From Paenibacillus lautus NBRC 15380 (GTDB taxonomy: Bacteria; Bacillota; Bacilli; Paenibacillales; Paenibacillaceae): 64,000 nucleotides of DNA. The stretch covers positions 1 to 64,000 of the forward strand of contig NZ_BIMF01000002.1 in assembly GCF_004000945.1 (NCBI RefSeq), given 5' to 3'. Below are positions 18,211-27,470 of this stretch, one piece after another. Numbering within the stretch: the stretch's first letter is position 1; each line of letters starts with the position of its first letter. The notes under the pieces are model-generated. The model was given only the letters and a program-made list of their open reading frames with translations, was not told the DNA's origin and did no database searches. A program made the position numbers and the translations under genes.

Positions 18211-19317
18211 ATGTTAAAAAAATGTACGTGCTTACTCCTCCTGCTGTGTATCATCCCTGTATCCGGCTGCGGGGATCAACGCATTTTGGAAGATCTGGGA
18301 TTCATCCAAACGACAAGCTATGATTTGCTCCCGAATGGCGAGTTAAGCTTCTCAGTCTCGATACCCCAAGCGGATCCAGAGACATCCGCTAAGCGTGAAG
18401 TGCTGACGGCAACAGCCAAGAGCAGCAAGGAAGCGAGAATGATCATGTCCAGACAAACGGGGATGATGCTGGTGAGTGGACAATTGCGTAATGTGTTGTT
18501 CGGTACTTCGTTGGCGGAAAGCGGATTGCACGGTCATCTGGATACCTTGTTTCGGGATCCCTCCATCTCTTCGCAGGTAAAAATCAGCGTGGTTGAAGGC
18601 AGTGCAGGCGAATTGCTCATTGACGATTACAAGCAGCACCCGCGAACCGGCCGATATATCGATATGCTGCTTGAGAAGGAAGCACTCGGGCAGACCATTC
18701 CCAAGGTTACGTTATTTAATTTCGCCAGGGATTTTTTTGATCAGGGCGTGGACCCTGTTGCTCCGATTCTTAAGAAGCATGATAACAATTACATTACAAC
18801 GGATGGTATCGCGTTATTTAGAGATGATCGTTATGTTACGAAGATCCACTCTCAGGACGCATTGGTCTTCGCTTTTCTGAAAGACAAATTCCGAGAAGGC
18901 CAAATTAATATTGATCTGACGGAGATTAACGGCAAGCAGGAAAACGTCATGTTCAGTTCATTGATCAGCACGCGAAAAGTCAAGATCACCCGCGGAGTAC
19001 AAGGCGTTGAGAAGGTTACGTTTCATGTCAAGGTTACCGGCTCTGTTCTGGAATACATCGGTGATGCCAAGTTAAGCAACGAGCGGGAACGGCGTGAGCT
19101 GGAGCAGCGAATCAGTCAATATATTTCAAAAAAAGGCGATGCCATGATTGCGTTGATGAAAAAACATCAGGTGGATAATCTCGGAATCGGCAGTCATGTT
19201 CGTAATCGGGTTGGCTATGAACAATGGAAAAAAATGAACTGGCGGCAGGAGCTTCAAAAGATTCCGGTGGAATGCTCGTTTGATGTGCACATTAAAGATT
19301 ACGGGAAGTTTCGATAA
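18211..19317 (+). CDS. Spore germinant receptor C subunit (GerAC family lipoprotein)
   Basis: A 368-residue lipoprotein: signal with lipobox PVSGC (Cys20), then the Ger(x)C fold. Family marks are RILEDLGFIQTTSYDLL at the mature N-terminus, the central domain PKVTLFNFARDFFDQGVDPVAPIL, and the C-terminal helix-rich region with GIGSHVRNRVGYEQWKKMNW. It completes the A-B-C receptor on the outer face of the spore inner membrane. It starts 6 bp after the B-subunit stop and is followed by two tandem terminators. Expression under sigma-G in the forespore is expected, but I could not identify a sigma-G promoter with confidence. Confidence 0.92.
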   Translation: MLKKCTCLLLLLCIIPVSGCGDQRILEDLGFIQTTSYDLLPNGELSFSVSIPQADPETSAKREVLTATAKSSKEARMIMSRQTGMMLVSGQLRNVLFGTSLAESGLHGHLDTLFRDPSISSQVKISVVEGSAGELLIDDYKQHPRTGRYIDMLLEKEALGQTIPKVTLFNFARDFFDQGVDPVAPILKKHDNNYITTDGIALFRDDRYVTKIHSQDALVFAFLKDKFREGQINIDLTEINGKQENVMFSSLISTRKVKITRGVQGVEKVTFHVKVTGSVLEYIGDAKLSNERERRELEQRISQYISKKGDAMIALMKKHQVDNLGIGSHVRNRVGYEQWKKMNWRQELQKIPVECSFDVHIKDYGKFR

Positions 19318-19322
19318 AAAGG

Positions 19323-19346
19323 AAAGGGCCCTACTAGGGTCTTTTT
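19323..19346 (+). terminator. First terminator after the ger operon
   Basis: AAAGGGCCC / GGGTCTTT hairpin with one bulge and one G-U pair, followed by TTTTT, directly after the gerC-type stop. Confidence 0.75.
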
Positions 19347-19356
19347 CGTATTATTA

Positions 19357-19387
19357 GGTCAGCCAGAGATTTCTGGTTGGCCTTTTT
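19357..19387 (+). terminator. Second, tandem terminator after the ger operon
   Basis: GGTCAGCCAGA / TCTGGTTGGCC, 11-bp stem including two G-U pairs, 4-nt loop, followed by TTTTT. It insulates the urease promoter from the spore operon. Confidence 0.8.
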
Positions 19388-19445
19388 GTGCCTAACAAGA
19401 TCCTCTATCACGCTTGGAGATAATCAGAAACCGAAGTGAATTTAA

Positions 19446-19462
19446 TGTTATATATTATGACA
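19446..19462 (+). promoter_or_regulatory. GlnR/TnrA box upstream of urease
   Basis: TGTTA-TATATTA-TGACA fits the nitrogen-control consensus TGTNA-N7-TNACA at every fixed position. Its centre is about 50 bp upstream of the start point predicted from the -35/-10 pair just downstream, the placement known for TnrA-activated Bacillus promoters. Confidence 0.75.
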
Positions 19463-19468
19463 TTATTA

Positions 19469-19497
19469 TTGACTATTTTTTTGTATAGTGCTACATT
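19469..19497 (+). promoter_or_regulatory. Putative sigma-A promoter of the urease operon
   Basis: TTGACT (19469-19474), 17 bp, TACATT (19492-19497). The predicted start point near 19504 leaves about 90 nt of leader before the UreAB ATG. Poor -10 and good -35 fit an activator-dependent promoter. Confidence 0.55.
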
Positions 19498-19593
19498 TAT
19501 CCAAAATAAATGTCTTCATGCATCAATCAGTCTCTATTCACCTCACGTAATGTAATGTATTCTAACGCAAACAATGTAAAAGGAGTGGCTTGG

Positions 19594-20238
19594 ATGCACC
19601 TCACTTACCAAGAAAGAGACAAATTATTGCTTTTTCTCGCGTCGGAATTAGCGCAGAAACGTTTAGCCCGCGGGTTGAAATTGAACTATCCGGAAGCGGC
19701 GGCACTCATTTCAGGTTTTGTTGTTGAAGGAGCTCGTGATGGTAAGTCTGTAGCCGAATTAATGGAGGAAGCGCGTCATGTGCTGTCAGCCGATCAAGTG
19801 ATGGACGGCGTGGCCCACTTGCTTAGAGAAGTTCAGGTCGAAGCCACCTTTGTAGACGGTACCAAGCTGGTCAGCGTTCATGACCCGATTCAAGGCGCTG
19901 CCGTTTCTTCCGACATTATTGCAGGCGAATACGACCTGCGAGATGAGCCGATCGAGCTGGTACCCGGCCGCCCTCGCATTACGCGTGAAGTTACGAACAG
20001 CGGAGACCGCCCGATCCAGGTAGGGTCGCACTTCCATTTTTACGAAAGCAATCCGGCCCTGCAATTCGATCGGAACGGCACGCAAGGTTATCGACTCGAT
20101 ATCGCTTCCGGATTGTCGACCAGATTCGAACCCGGGGAAACCTTGGAGGTCACTCTTGTTCAAATTGGCGGCAGCCAGGAGATTCACGGCTTTGCAGGTT
20201 TAACGAACGGAAAAACCAATGGGGTGGTGAGCTTATGA
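19594..20238 (+). CDS. ureAB: Urease gamma-beta fusion subunit (UreAB)
   Basis: About 214 residues. Residues 1-100 are a complete urease gamma subunit ([40 protein letters not shown]), and about 110-214 a beta subunit ([56 protein letters not shown]). The two are separate genes in Bacillus subtilis; the fused form is best known from Helicobacter UreA. The ATG at 19594 has AAAGGAG eight bases upstream and matches the normal gamma N-terminus, so the longer reading from 19510 is rejected. The stop overlaps ureC by 4 bp. With UreC it forms the urea-hydrolysing cytosolic enzyme. Confidence 0.93.
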   Translation: MHLTYQERDKLLLFLASELAQKRLARGLKLNYPEAAALISGFVVEGARDGKSVAELMEEARHVLSADQVMDGVAHLLREVQVEATFVDGTKLVSVHDPIQGAAVSSDIIAGEYDLRDEPIELVPGRPRITREVTNSGDRPIQVGSHFHFYESNPALQFDRNGTQGYRLDIASGLSTRFEPGETLEVTLVQIGGSQEIHGFAGLTNGKTNGVVSL

Positions 20239-21947
20239 CAACAATCGATCGTGCTACTTATGCCAGCATGTACGGGCCTACGACAGGGGATCGGGTTAGA
20301 CTCGCCGACACCTCCCTCTGGCTTGAGATTGAGAAAGATTATACCGTCTATGGAGATGAATGCGTATTTGGCGGCGGTAAAGTGATACGTGACGGCATGG
20401 GGCAGCATCCTCTCGCGACCCGCGCGGAAGGCGTCCTTGATCTTGTCATTACGAATGCCATCATTCTCGATACTTGGGGGATTGTTAAAGCGGATATCGG
20501 GATCAAGGACGGGTTCATCAGCGGTATCGGAAAAGCGGGGAATCCACTCATGATGGATGGTGTCACCGACGGGATGATTATCGGTGTAGGCACGGAAGTC
20601 ATCTCCGGCGAGAACTTGATCGTAACAGCCGGCGGCGTGGATTCCCATGTGCACTTTATCAGTCCACAGCAAGTCGAAATCGCGCTCCAAAGCGGTGTCA
20701 CTACATTTGTTGGAGGAGGCACCGGGCCTGCTACGGGAACACTGGCAACCAATTGTACTTCTGGGGTATGGAACCTGCAGCGGATGCTGCAAGCAACAGA
20801 TGCCCTTCCCATGAATATGGTTTTTCTTGGCCGCGGGAATAGCAGTCGTCCGGAAGCGCTGGCCGAACAAGTCCATGCCGGTGCGGCTGGACTCAAAATC
20901 CACGAAGACTGGGGCAGCACGCCCTACGTAATCGACAAGTGCCTGAACGTCGCCGAGGAACTGGATGTGCAGGTTAACATCCATACCGATACGCTGAACG
21001 AAGCGGGTTTTGTTGAAGACAGCTTACGCTCCTTTAACGGCCGGGCGATTCATACCTACCATACCGAAGGTGCAGGAGGCGGTCACGCCCCGGATCTGCT
21101 GCGGGTAGCTTCCATGCCGAATGTCCTCCCCTCCTCGACCAGTCCGACCATGCCCTATACGGTGAATACGATTGACGAACATCTGGATATGCTGATGATT
21201 TGCCATCATCTCGATCCGCGTATCCCTGAGGATGTTGCCTTCGCCGCGTCCCGGATTCGGGCAGAGACGATCGGAGCTGAGGATATTCTGCATGATATAG
21301 GAGCAATCAGCATGACCAGCTCCGATTCTCAAGCGATGGGACGTGTTGGCGAAGTCGCTATCCGTACGTGGCAAACAGCGGACAAAATGAAACAGCAGCG
21401 CGGTCCGCTAGGATCGGATACGAAATCGGACAATTTTCGAATCAAGCGCTATATTGCCAAATACACCATTAACCCTGCCATGACCCACGGCATATCCGAT
21501 TACGTCGGCTCCATCGAGGTCGGAAAAATGGCCGATCTCGTACTCTGGAAACCCGCCTTCTTCGGAGCCAAGCCGGAGATCGTGCTGAAGAACGGCATGA
21601 TTGTCCATGCCGTCATGGGCGACCCCAACGCGTCGATCGCTACACCGCAGCCTTATATGTATCGGCCGATGTTCGGCAGTTATGGCGGAGCCCAGGCTGC
21701 GCTAAGCGCTACTTTCGTATCCCAATCTTCCCTCCAGTTGGGTACGCTTGATCCACTGGGATTGCGGAAGCAGCTCCTGCCTGTCCGGAACTGCCGAACT
21801 GTGAGAAAAACGGATCTTATTCACAATGGAGAAACTCCCGAAATTATGGTGGATCCGGTGACTTATGCGGTAAGCGTTAACGGCGAAAAGCTGACAAGCG
21901 CCCCATCTTCCTACCTGCCGTTATCGCAGCGTTATTTCCTGGTTTGA
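20235..21947 (+). CDS. ureC: Urease alpha (catalytic) subunit
   Basis: A 570-residue, full-length nickel-dependent urea amidohydrolase. Active-site elements are intact: metal ligands in DSHVHF, the carbamylated Lys221 in [10 protein letters not shown], the mobile-flap Cys323-His324-His325 (CHHLD), and Asp in SSDSQAMGR. Translation is coupled to UreAB by an ATGA overlap. No ureD/E/F/G accessory genes or nickel transporter follow; a terminator comes at once. Accessory proteins must be encoded elsewhere, or the enzyme is matured inefficiently, as reported for Bacillus subtilis which also lacks linked accessory genes. Confidence 0.96.
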   Translation: MTTIDRATYASMYGPTTGDRVRLADTSLWLEIEKDYTVYGDECVFGGGKVIRDGMGQHPLATRAEGVLDLVITNAIILDTWGIVKADIGIKDGFISGIGKAGNPLMMDGVTDGMIIGVGTEVISGENLIVTAGGVDSHVHFISPQQVEIALQSGVTTFVGGGTGPATGTLATNCTSGVWNLQRMLQATDALPMNMVFLGRGNSSRPEALAEQVHAGAAGLKIHEDWGSTPYVIDKCLNVAEELDVQVNIHTDTLNEAGFVEDSLRSFNGRAIHTYHTEGAGGGHAPDLLRVASMPNVLPSSTSPTMPYTVNTIDEHLDMLMICHHLDPRIPEDVAFAASRIRAETIGAEDILHDIGAISMTSSDSQAMGRVGEVAIRTWQTADKMKQQRGPLGSDTKSDNFRIKRYIAKYTINPAMTHGISDYVGSIEVGKMADLVLWKPAFFGAKPEIVLKNGMIVHAVMGDPNASIATPQPYMYRPMFGSYGGAQAALSATFVSQSSLQLGTLDPLGLRKQLLPVRNCRTVRKTDLIHNGETPEIMVDPVTYAVSVNGEKLTSAPSSYLPLSQRYFLV

Positions 21948-22005
21948 CGAATAAGTCCTATCAAATGAAGCGAATGAAGGCATCTCTGTCAAAGCCGAGA
22001 ACATA

Positions 22006-22043
22006 AAAACCATGAGCTGCCTGGTATGCAGCCCATGGTTTTT
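22006..22043. terminator. Bidirectional terminator between ureC and the flavoprotein gene
   Basis: AAACCATGAGCTGC / GCAGCCCATGGTTT-type stem (one mismatch), flanked by A-run and T-run, lying between two converging genes. Confidence 0.8.
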
Positions 22044-22068
22044 ACTTCTAAATGGCTTTAGTTCTCAA

Positions 22069-23142
22069 TCAGAAGCTTCTTAGCAGCGCATGCGAGCATG
22101 CCGTCTGAAGGTCCCTCCAGCAGCGATTGATTTCGGCGTCTTCCATCGCAGCGGATAAACCCAGCAGCGGGAACACCTGCTGGCCGCAGGATAACGCGGT
22201 TTGGGCTGTTGCTATGCTTCGGGAGGTTACCTCTGCTTCTGTTGCATTTGATAATTCACCGTTACGCAGCAGCTCCTCCCATGAGCCTTCCACCGACTCA
22301 TAAAAATCCGAAACAGATTGCTCCAACGCAGCTTTACGCTCCTCCAGCTTGCCGATCAGATGAGAAGAGCTTCCCCTCTGTGTCGCAAGTGATTCTGCAG
22401 CCTCAAGGAAATGCTCGGCAATACCGGCGGCGACTCCGGCAAAAGACACTTGAGCAAATGGAAGGAAGGGATATTGATAGATCGTTTCGTTCTTATACCC
22501 TTGGGTTTCCGTAAGTGAGAACGTCATCTCAAACGGCACAAATGCATCCACAACGGATATCGTATGACTCGCCGTTGCCCGCAGCCCGAAGGCATTCCAA
22601 TCCTCCAGAATCTCGATTTGACCAGGATTCAGGATAAAGGATCGAATTAGGGGCTCGTCCTGATCTGCAGTCAGTTCGCCAGTGGCGTCTTGTACCGCGA
22701 AACCCGGTTCGATAACTGCATTGGCTGTAAAGGTCGTTGCATAGGTAGAACCGCTGCAATACTTCCAGCTGCCGTTCACAATAAATCCGCCGTCCACCTG
22801 TCTTGCCGTACCTGTCGGCATCCCGCTGCCCGCAATCACCGCTTCTCGGTGTGCGAATATGCGGCGGCTCACCTCCCGGCTCATCAGTGACGCGAAGAAT
22901 CCTCCACCTGCTCCAATCGTAACCAGCCATCCCAGGTTACCGTCGATCCTCGCGCTCTCCTGAAAAATGCGCGTAGCCTCCGGCAGCGAGGTCATTCGTC
23001 CTTCAAGCTCATCGGGCACAAACAAGTGAAACAAACGATGATCATATATAGTTGCCAGCACTTCGGGTGTTACTTGTCTATACTTGTCCATCCCAAACGC
23101 TTGTTCTCTTATGGTTTGAATCTGATGTGCTGTAAATAACAT
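22069..23142 (-). CDS. Acyl-CoA dehydrogenase-like flavoprotein (DszC/HpaB-like)
   Basis: About 357 residues with the acyl-CoA dehydrogenase fold: N-terminal helical domain (LFHLFVPDELEGRM, ARIDGNLGWLVTIG), a middle beta domain with GSWKYCSGSTYATTFTANAV and AFGLRATASHTISVVDAFVP, and a C-terminal helical bundle. The sequence lacks the obvious catalytic Glu region of true dehydrogenases and resembles the flavin-dependent monooxygenase branch (DszC, HpaB-like), so it may oxygenate a small aromatic or sulfur compound with a partner reductase. Start uncertain: ATG 23142 is preferred because a promoter-like TATAGT at 23181-23186 leaves almost no leader for ATG 23166. Monocistronic; an inverted repeat overlaps the promoter. 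Confidence 0.75.
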   Translation of the reverse strand: MLFTAHQIQTIREQAFGMDKYRQVTPEVLATIYDHRLFHLFVPDELEGRMTSLPEATRIFQESARIDGNLGWLVTIGAGGGFFASLMSREVSRRIFAHREAVIAGSGMPTGTARQVDGGFIVNGSWKYCSGSTYATTFTANAVIEPGFAVQDATGELTADQDEPLIRSFILNPGQIEILEDWNAFGLRATASHTISVVDAFVPFEMTFSLTETQGYKNETIYQYPFLPFAQVSFAGVAAGIAEHFLEAAESLATQRGSSSHLIGKLEERKAALEQSVSDFYESVEGSWEELLRNGELSNATEAEVTSRSIATAQTALSCGQQVFPLLGLSAAMEDAEINRCWRDLQTACSHALLRSF

Positions 23143-23172
23143 AACTCCACCGCTTTCCACTATCATTTCTCT

Positions 23173-23197
23173 GTCGGAATACTATAACGATTCCGAC
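23173..23197. promoter_or_regulatory. Inverted repeat over the flavoprotein promoter
   Basis: GTCGGAAT (23173-23180), 9 bp, ATTCCGAC (23190-23197): perfect 8-bp arms. The spacer contains TATAGT on the minus strand, a plausible -10 element, so a bound regulator would block RNA polymerase. Confidence 0.55.
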
Positions 23198-23217
23198 CTT
23201 GTACGAATGTCCTTAAT

Positions 23218-25029
23218 CTATTCTTTCGGAGCCGTTTCATCGATCTGGATCAACACCTTCTCCAGGGATCCCATGAAGGACACACGTTGTTCTTGATGAT
23301 GTTGATACACGACCAACAGGCTATCGATTTGAGATTGCAAGCTGCTCTTTAAGGCTTCCGGCTTGGAGGATACAGATAATCCCAGATCTACTGCATCCAG
23401 CTGCCGGATTTCTTCCATCAGACCTCTCTCCACATGGTTGATCTCCATCAACTCATGAAGCAGCGTTTTCACCTTTACGGCCTTGGCCAAGCGCTGCTCA
23501 TTGCTCCACTGCTCCTCGGGCGCCGAAGCATCAACAAGGGACACGCTGTAGTTTCGCATCGCAGTCAGCTCGCCGTTATAGGTTAAAGCTCCTTTCTGTA
23601 TCAGGTGGCGAACCCGATACTCGATAAAGGAGTCGGATACGGTTAATTCACCCATTCCAATCACCTCGCCAATAATGCGGGCCGATTTCTTGAAGAACCC
23701 GTGTCTAGCCTCAAGACGATAAGCGGCTTGCAGTATATCTGCATCACAGTAAGATTCAGGAACGGTACGTAACAGCTCCCCTTGAAGCACGCGCAGAGCC
23801 CCATCTTCGTTCAGGATACGCTGCCAATCCGCACGATAGCCAGCCTGATCTTGCGGCGACAATGGAACATGCTCGGCTGTGTCCAGCACGTTTTGAAGTT
23901 TATCCATAGCTAACTCAAATGTACCTCGATACCAAATGTTCGGGTTTTGCTTGTGAAGATAACTTGTCGCATTCACTAACCTAACATCGTGATGATCCGG
24001 TATCAGTGATAACAGTCTGCGCAGACCAAGTTGTTCCGAGGCGGAATCCCCTGCCCAAACCAAGCACGGCACCTCCTTCAGCTGCTGGGGCCAAGTAAGC
24101 CAAGCGAAGGCTGCTTGTAGCATCCCTAACTTCCTGTCATCCGCATGCCCAATGCTATACCGCTCCATAAACCATTCATTTCGGATGGCAAATGAACGGG
24201 AGAAATCCTCATCTTTCGGAAGCGGCCCAACCATGAGATCATCGCCCAATGTAACTACGATTTCTCCCGGTTTCGATCGCAGCATCAACTTTAACGACCC
24301 TGCCGTTGAATCATCGAAGGCAATATGGACACGCGAAACATTCCCGCGATGCATCGGGGATTCGTGCAGGTAGGCTTCATTCCCCATCGCCCACTCTTTA
24401 TCGAATAACTGAAGAAAGAGTTCGAGACTTTGATGCTTGCCTTCTGCCAGCAGCCTTGCTGATTCCGTATTCATCTTGTCCTTCAGTTTCAGAAGCTTTT
24501 CATAGAAATGGTTAATCGCCGTGCTTTTGCCCTTTCGATATTCCTCTCGTGTCATATGCTCCCGAAGGGGAATGAATGGATCATACATGCTTTGTCCCTT
24601 CCATACGGAATAAGCAAATGTTCGGGCAATACCGATAGCGCCTATCGCATCCAGACGATCTGCATCCTGTACAATTTGGCCTTCCAATGTACGCATGGTG
24701 CTTCCTGTTCCGCCCGAAAATGACATCGTACTGATAATCTCCAAAACGTTCTCTTGGTCGGAAGCTTCCACACCGGCTTGTGTCAACCAATGCTGAACCC
24801 GTTCGTAACCCGCTTCCTTCGATTCATTCAACTTCTCGTCGGCTACATCATGGAGCCATGCCGACAATTCACATATGTATGCATTCGCACCTTCAAGATA
24901 TGCCAGGACCCGCGCGATTCGGGTGACACGCTGTACATGCCACCAATCGTGACCGCTTGAATCCTGTTCGAGAACAGAACGCGCAAATTGTTGTGCTTGC
25001 TGAATGATTTGACTATACGTCGATTTCAT
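23218..25029 (-). CDS. HD phosphohydrolase fused to DUF1835 and DUF3658 domains
   Basis: About 603 residues. Residues 1-215 are a YedJ-like HD hydrolase: His31 (HDWWHVQRV), His60-Asp61 (AWLHDVADEKL), and Asp in VQDADRLDAIGAIG, the usual metal ligands for phosphate-ester cleavage. From about 245 a DUF1835 domain begins (VSRVHIAFDDSTAGSLK, GDDLMVGPLP), followed by DUF3658 (about 380-510, with DWQRILNEDGALRVLQG and SYCDADILQAA) and a helical tail. DUF1835-DUF3658 is normally a stand-alone pair; the fusion is unusual. ATG 25029 follows GGGGGAT; an earlier in-frame TTG lacks a ribosome site. Substrate unknown. Confidence 0.78.
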   Translation of the reverse strand: MKSTYSQIIQQAQQFARSVLEQDSSGHDWWHVQRVTRIARVLAYLEGANAYICELSAWLHDVADEKLNESKEAGYERVQHWLTQAGVEASDQENVLEIISTMSFSGGTGSTMRTLEGQIVQDADRLDAIGAIGIARTFAYSVWKGQSMYDPFIPLREHMTREEYRKGKSTAINHFYEKLLKLKDKMNTESARLLAEGKHQSLELFLQLFDKEWAMGNEAYLHESPMHRGNVSRVHIAFDDSTAGSLKLMLRSKPGEIVVTLGDDLMVGPLPKDEDFSRSFAIRNEWFMERYSIGHADDRKLGMLQAAFAWLTWPQQLKEVPCLVWAGDSASEQLGLRRLLSLIPDHHDVRLVNATSYLHKQNPNIWYRGTFELAMDKLQNVLDTAEHVPLSPQDQAGYRADWQRILNEDGALRVLQGELLRTVPESYCDADILQAAYRLEARHGFFKKSARIIGEVIGMGELTVSDSFIEYRVRHLIQKGALTYNGELTAMRNYSVSLVDASAPEEQWSNEQRLAKAVKVKTLLHELMEINHVERGLMEEIRQLDAVDLGLSVSSKPEALKSSLQSQIDSLLVVYQHHQEQRVSFMGSLEKVLIQIDETAPKE

Positions 25030-25238
25030 CTGAATCAATATCCCCCATCCCTGGCTGTCGAGCTCCAAACTCTATTATTCCCGATTTACCAGAACGTCGC
25101 AACAAAGAGTAGGTTTCAGGCAATATTTTGTATCCCGCGCGCGCATATGGGCATAAGATAAACAGATTTTGCTATACATTCGTTTAAATCCGTATACAAG
25201 CCGTTTCCGTAAGGATCCAGAAAGGAACGATAACGACC

Positions 25239-26597
25239 ATGCTCGTGTTTATTCTTCCAGGTTTATATCCGCGTCTAAGCGAGAATACCGTATCCACGGT
25301 TAAGCGATTTATTTCTAATTCGCGTCCTATCGTGATTCAAATCGAAGAACAATCTGCAGTTGTAATGAATGAAGCCCTATCTCGGGAAGTGCATCCGTGG
25401 TTTATGACACTCTATGCCGGAGATGCTGTACAACCTTATGCCGAGAAAGAAATCGAACGGTGGCTGCAAACCTGCACTGACCGCTCACCTGGCTTTAGTG
25501 TGAATCCCGTTACGATCATAGATCAGCCGGCCGCATCTAGTTACAGACCTGTTCCATCCTTCCGTTTTCCCCGCGGTCCCCTGTTATGGCGCACAAAGAT
25601 TGTAATGAATGAACAGACACCGGGTTTTACAACGAGGGATCTGCTGCCATTCCAAAAATACGTGTTGATCGATAAACAACTCCAGCTATCAACCCGATAT
25701 GAGTGGACGGAAGTGGTTTCCGATGGAATCTTATATCCTCATCGCATCGCCCCTGCCTGGATGAAAGAACCGGAAGAATGGAACGCATTATCACCGCTTC
25801 TTCAAGCTGCCGCCCAAGGACATACACCAACATTAAGAGCCGCCACTCCTCCAAAGGTGACGATTGCTCTGTGCACCTATAATGATGGCGCATATCTTCC
25901 TTGGGCTGTCCGATCCGTATTGGCACAGACCTGTGGGGCTTGGGAGCTTGTCATTCTCGATGACGGTTCATCCGATGAAGAGACGACAGCTTATTTGCAG
26001 AGACTGCCTCTGGATCCCCGAATGAAGATGGTACGTTTGGAGGGAAATTCAGGGAAATCAAAAGCACTGAATCGAATCCTGAATATGGCGACGGCCCCCT
26101 GGTTATTGGAGCTTGATGCCGACGATTGGCTGCCCCCCAATGCGCTGGAAATTCTCATACGGGAAGCAGGCAGAGCGCAGAATGCTGCCGTCATCTATGG
26201 TGATCATATGGAATGGCTTGAACGCGCAAATAAAGAACTGATATATCAAGGAGTTAAGGCTGCGCCTTTTCCCCTGTCTTCCCAATTGCTGCTGGACGAT
26301 GCCCCGGCTGTTGCCCCGCGCATGTTCAATGTCTCTATAATCAAGCAGCAGAAAGGCTGGGATCATAACACCCTTTATGAAGGAAGACTGTATGAAGATA
26401 TTGGGCTTTTATTCAAGCTATCCAAAACCAGCAAGCTTCACCATGTCCCGGAGACGCTTTACCACCGAAGACTAAGAAATTCCAGCATGACCCATCGCTA
26501 TCCCCACCGCTATCCGGCATGGAAGAACTCTTTAATAGACAAGTTAAATGAATCGGAAATGGCAAATCACTCAGAGGGGCAGAATGCGCACGAATGA
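25239..26597 (+). CDS. Family 2 glycosyltransferase with unknown N-terminal domain
   Basis: A 452-residue cytosolic protein. Residues 1-200 match nothing I recognise. From about 207 there is a GT-A family 2 transferase: VTIALCTYNDGAYLPWAV, the nucleotide-binding LVILDDGSSDEE, and the metal-binding DADDW motif in LLELDADDWLPPN, then acceptor-side sequence ending at HRYPHRYPAWKNS. It should move a sugar from a nucleotide donor to a protein or glycan. It opens the glycosyltransferase/DUF2642 locus and its 3' end overlaps the opposing DUF2642 gene by 27 bp. Confidence 0.85.
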   Translation: MLVFILPGLYPRLSENTVSTVKRFISNSRPIVIQIEEQSAVVMNEALSREVHPWFMTLYAGDAVQPYAEKEIERWLQTCTDRSPGFSVNPVTIIDQPAASSYRPVPSFRFPRGPLLWRTKIVMNEQTPGFTTRDLLPFQKYVLIDKQLQLSTRYEWTEVVSDGILYPHRIAPAWMKEPEEWNALSPLLQAAAQGHTPTLRAATPPKVTIALCTYNDGAYLPWAVRSVLAQTCGAWELVILDDGSSDEETTAYLQRLPLDPRMKMVRLEGNSGKSKALNRILNMATAPWLLELDADDWLPPNALEILIREAGRAQNAAVIYGDHMEWLERANKELIYQGVKAAPFPLSSQLLLDDAPAVAPRMFNVSIIKQQKGWDHNTLYEGRLYEDIGLLFKLSKTSKLHHVPETLYHRRLRNSSMTHRYPHRYPAWKNSLIDKLNESEMANHSEGQNAHE

Positions 26598-26774
26598 GAT
26601 CGTATCATTAAATACGGTGACCACTTGTGAGGTAGGGATATAATTCGAGCTCACAACCTCCACCGTAATCAATCCGTCTGATGAGGAACGGAACTGCCCC
26701 TGCAGAAATTGATTGGTCTGAATAACCTCTACCGTCCTGCCCACGAATGTAGCCAGAATTTCTGAAAAATTCAT
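26571..26774 (-). CDS. Small DUF2642-type protein
   Basis: A 67-residue small beta-rich protein (FVGRTVEVIQTNQFLQGQF, DGLITVEVVSSNYIPTSQ) matching the DUF2642 pattern of short proteins that recur in sporeformer coat or spore-associated proteins. GGAGGG precedes the ATG by about ten bases. It is 25 bp downstream of the larger DUF2642-type gene and probably co-transcribed with it. Its last 27 bp overlap the 3' end of the converging glycosyltransferase gene. A spore-surface location is inference. Confidence 0.75.
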   Translation of the reverse strand: MNFSEILATFVGRTVEVIQTNQFLQGQFRSSSDGLITVEVVSSNYIPTSQVVTVFNDTISFVRILPL

Positions 26775-26799
26775 CTCTGTTCTCCCTCCTCTCTTTTAT

Positions 26800-27231
26800 C
26801 TAAGCGATAGACAACAAACTGCGGAACGGTATAATGACTATGCTGCCGTTAGGCTCAGCAATCTGAATAAAATCCTCACCGATGGCAACCAGCGTTCCGA
26901 ATACGGATCCTGCCGTAGTTACAACAGTAATCCGAGTATTCAGCCTTCCTCTTAATAAAGCAAGGACACTGCTGCTTTGTCCTACTTCTAAACCATTCAC
27001 CTGCTCCTGCAGCGCATTGATGCGTGCATTCACCTGCTCCTGCTGCGCGATGATGCGTGCACTCAACTGAGCAATCTGCAATCGGATCTGTTCAATGCTG
27101 CGTATGAGTTTGCGACGTAGAATCAGGATTTTCCTCCACACCGAATGAGATGGTTTCGCATGCTTTTTCTTTCTTCGGCCTGTGATTTCCTTGCATTCAC
27201 CGTCATGACCAAGGTTCCAATATCTCCTCAC
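26800..27231 (-). CDS. Basic coiled-coil protein with C-terminal DUF2642-like domain
   Basis: About 143 residues. The N-terminal third is strongly basic (GRRKKKHAKP, ILRRKLIRSI). A coiled coil covers about 50-90 (QIRLQIAQLSARIIAQQEQV, repeated INALQEQVNGLE), and the C-terminal 55 residues form a DUF2642-like domain (LNTRITVVTTAGSVFGTLVA, DFIQIAEPNGSIVIIPF). The GTG at 27231 has AAGGGAGG eight bases upstream; the earlier GTG at 27258 overlaps that site. Paired with the smaller DUF2642 gene. The build suggests a structural, oligomeric surface or coat protein. Confidence 0.72.
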   Translation of the reverse strand: MRRYWNLGHDGECKEITGRRKKKHAKPSHSVWRKILILRRKLIRSIEQIRLQIAQLSARIIAQQEQVNARINALQEQVNGLEVGQSSSVLALLRGRLNTRITVVTTAGSVFGTLVAIGEDFIQIAEPNGSIVIIPFRSLLSIA

Positions 27232-27470
27232 AAGAGCTTCCTCCCTTTGTATATTCACTGGTACCTTATGTTAGAGTCGGGACAGTGGCAACTCGGAATG
27301 TACAAAGATAAGAAAATGGCCTAAAACTATAGGCTTCAGCTATCAATGGCTCGGGAACACTTCCTGATCATTTAAGGATTTTGCGCTGCACCTGGTGTTC
27401 TACCCATACAGATATTTGGGATGATACATATTTTGTAAAATAGACCATTGCACCAGTGAGGAGGCTAATC

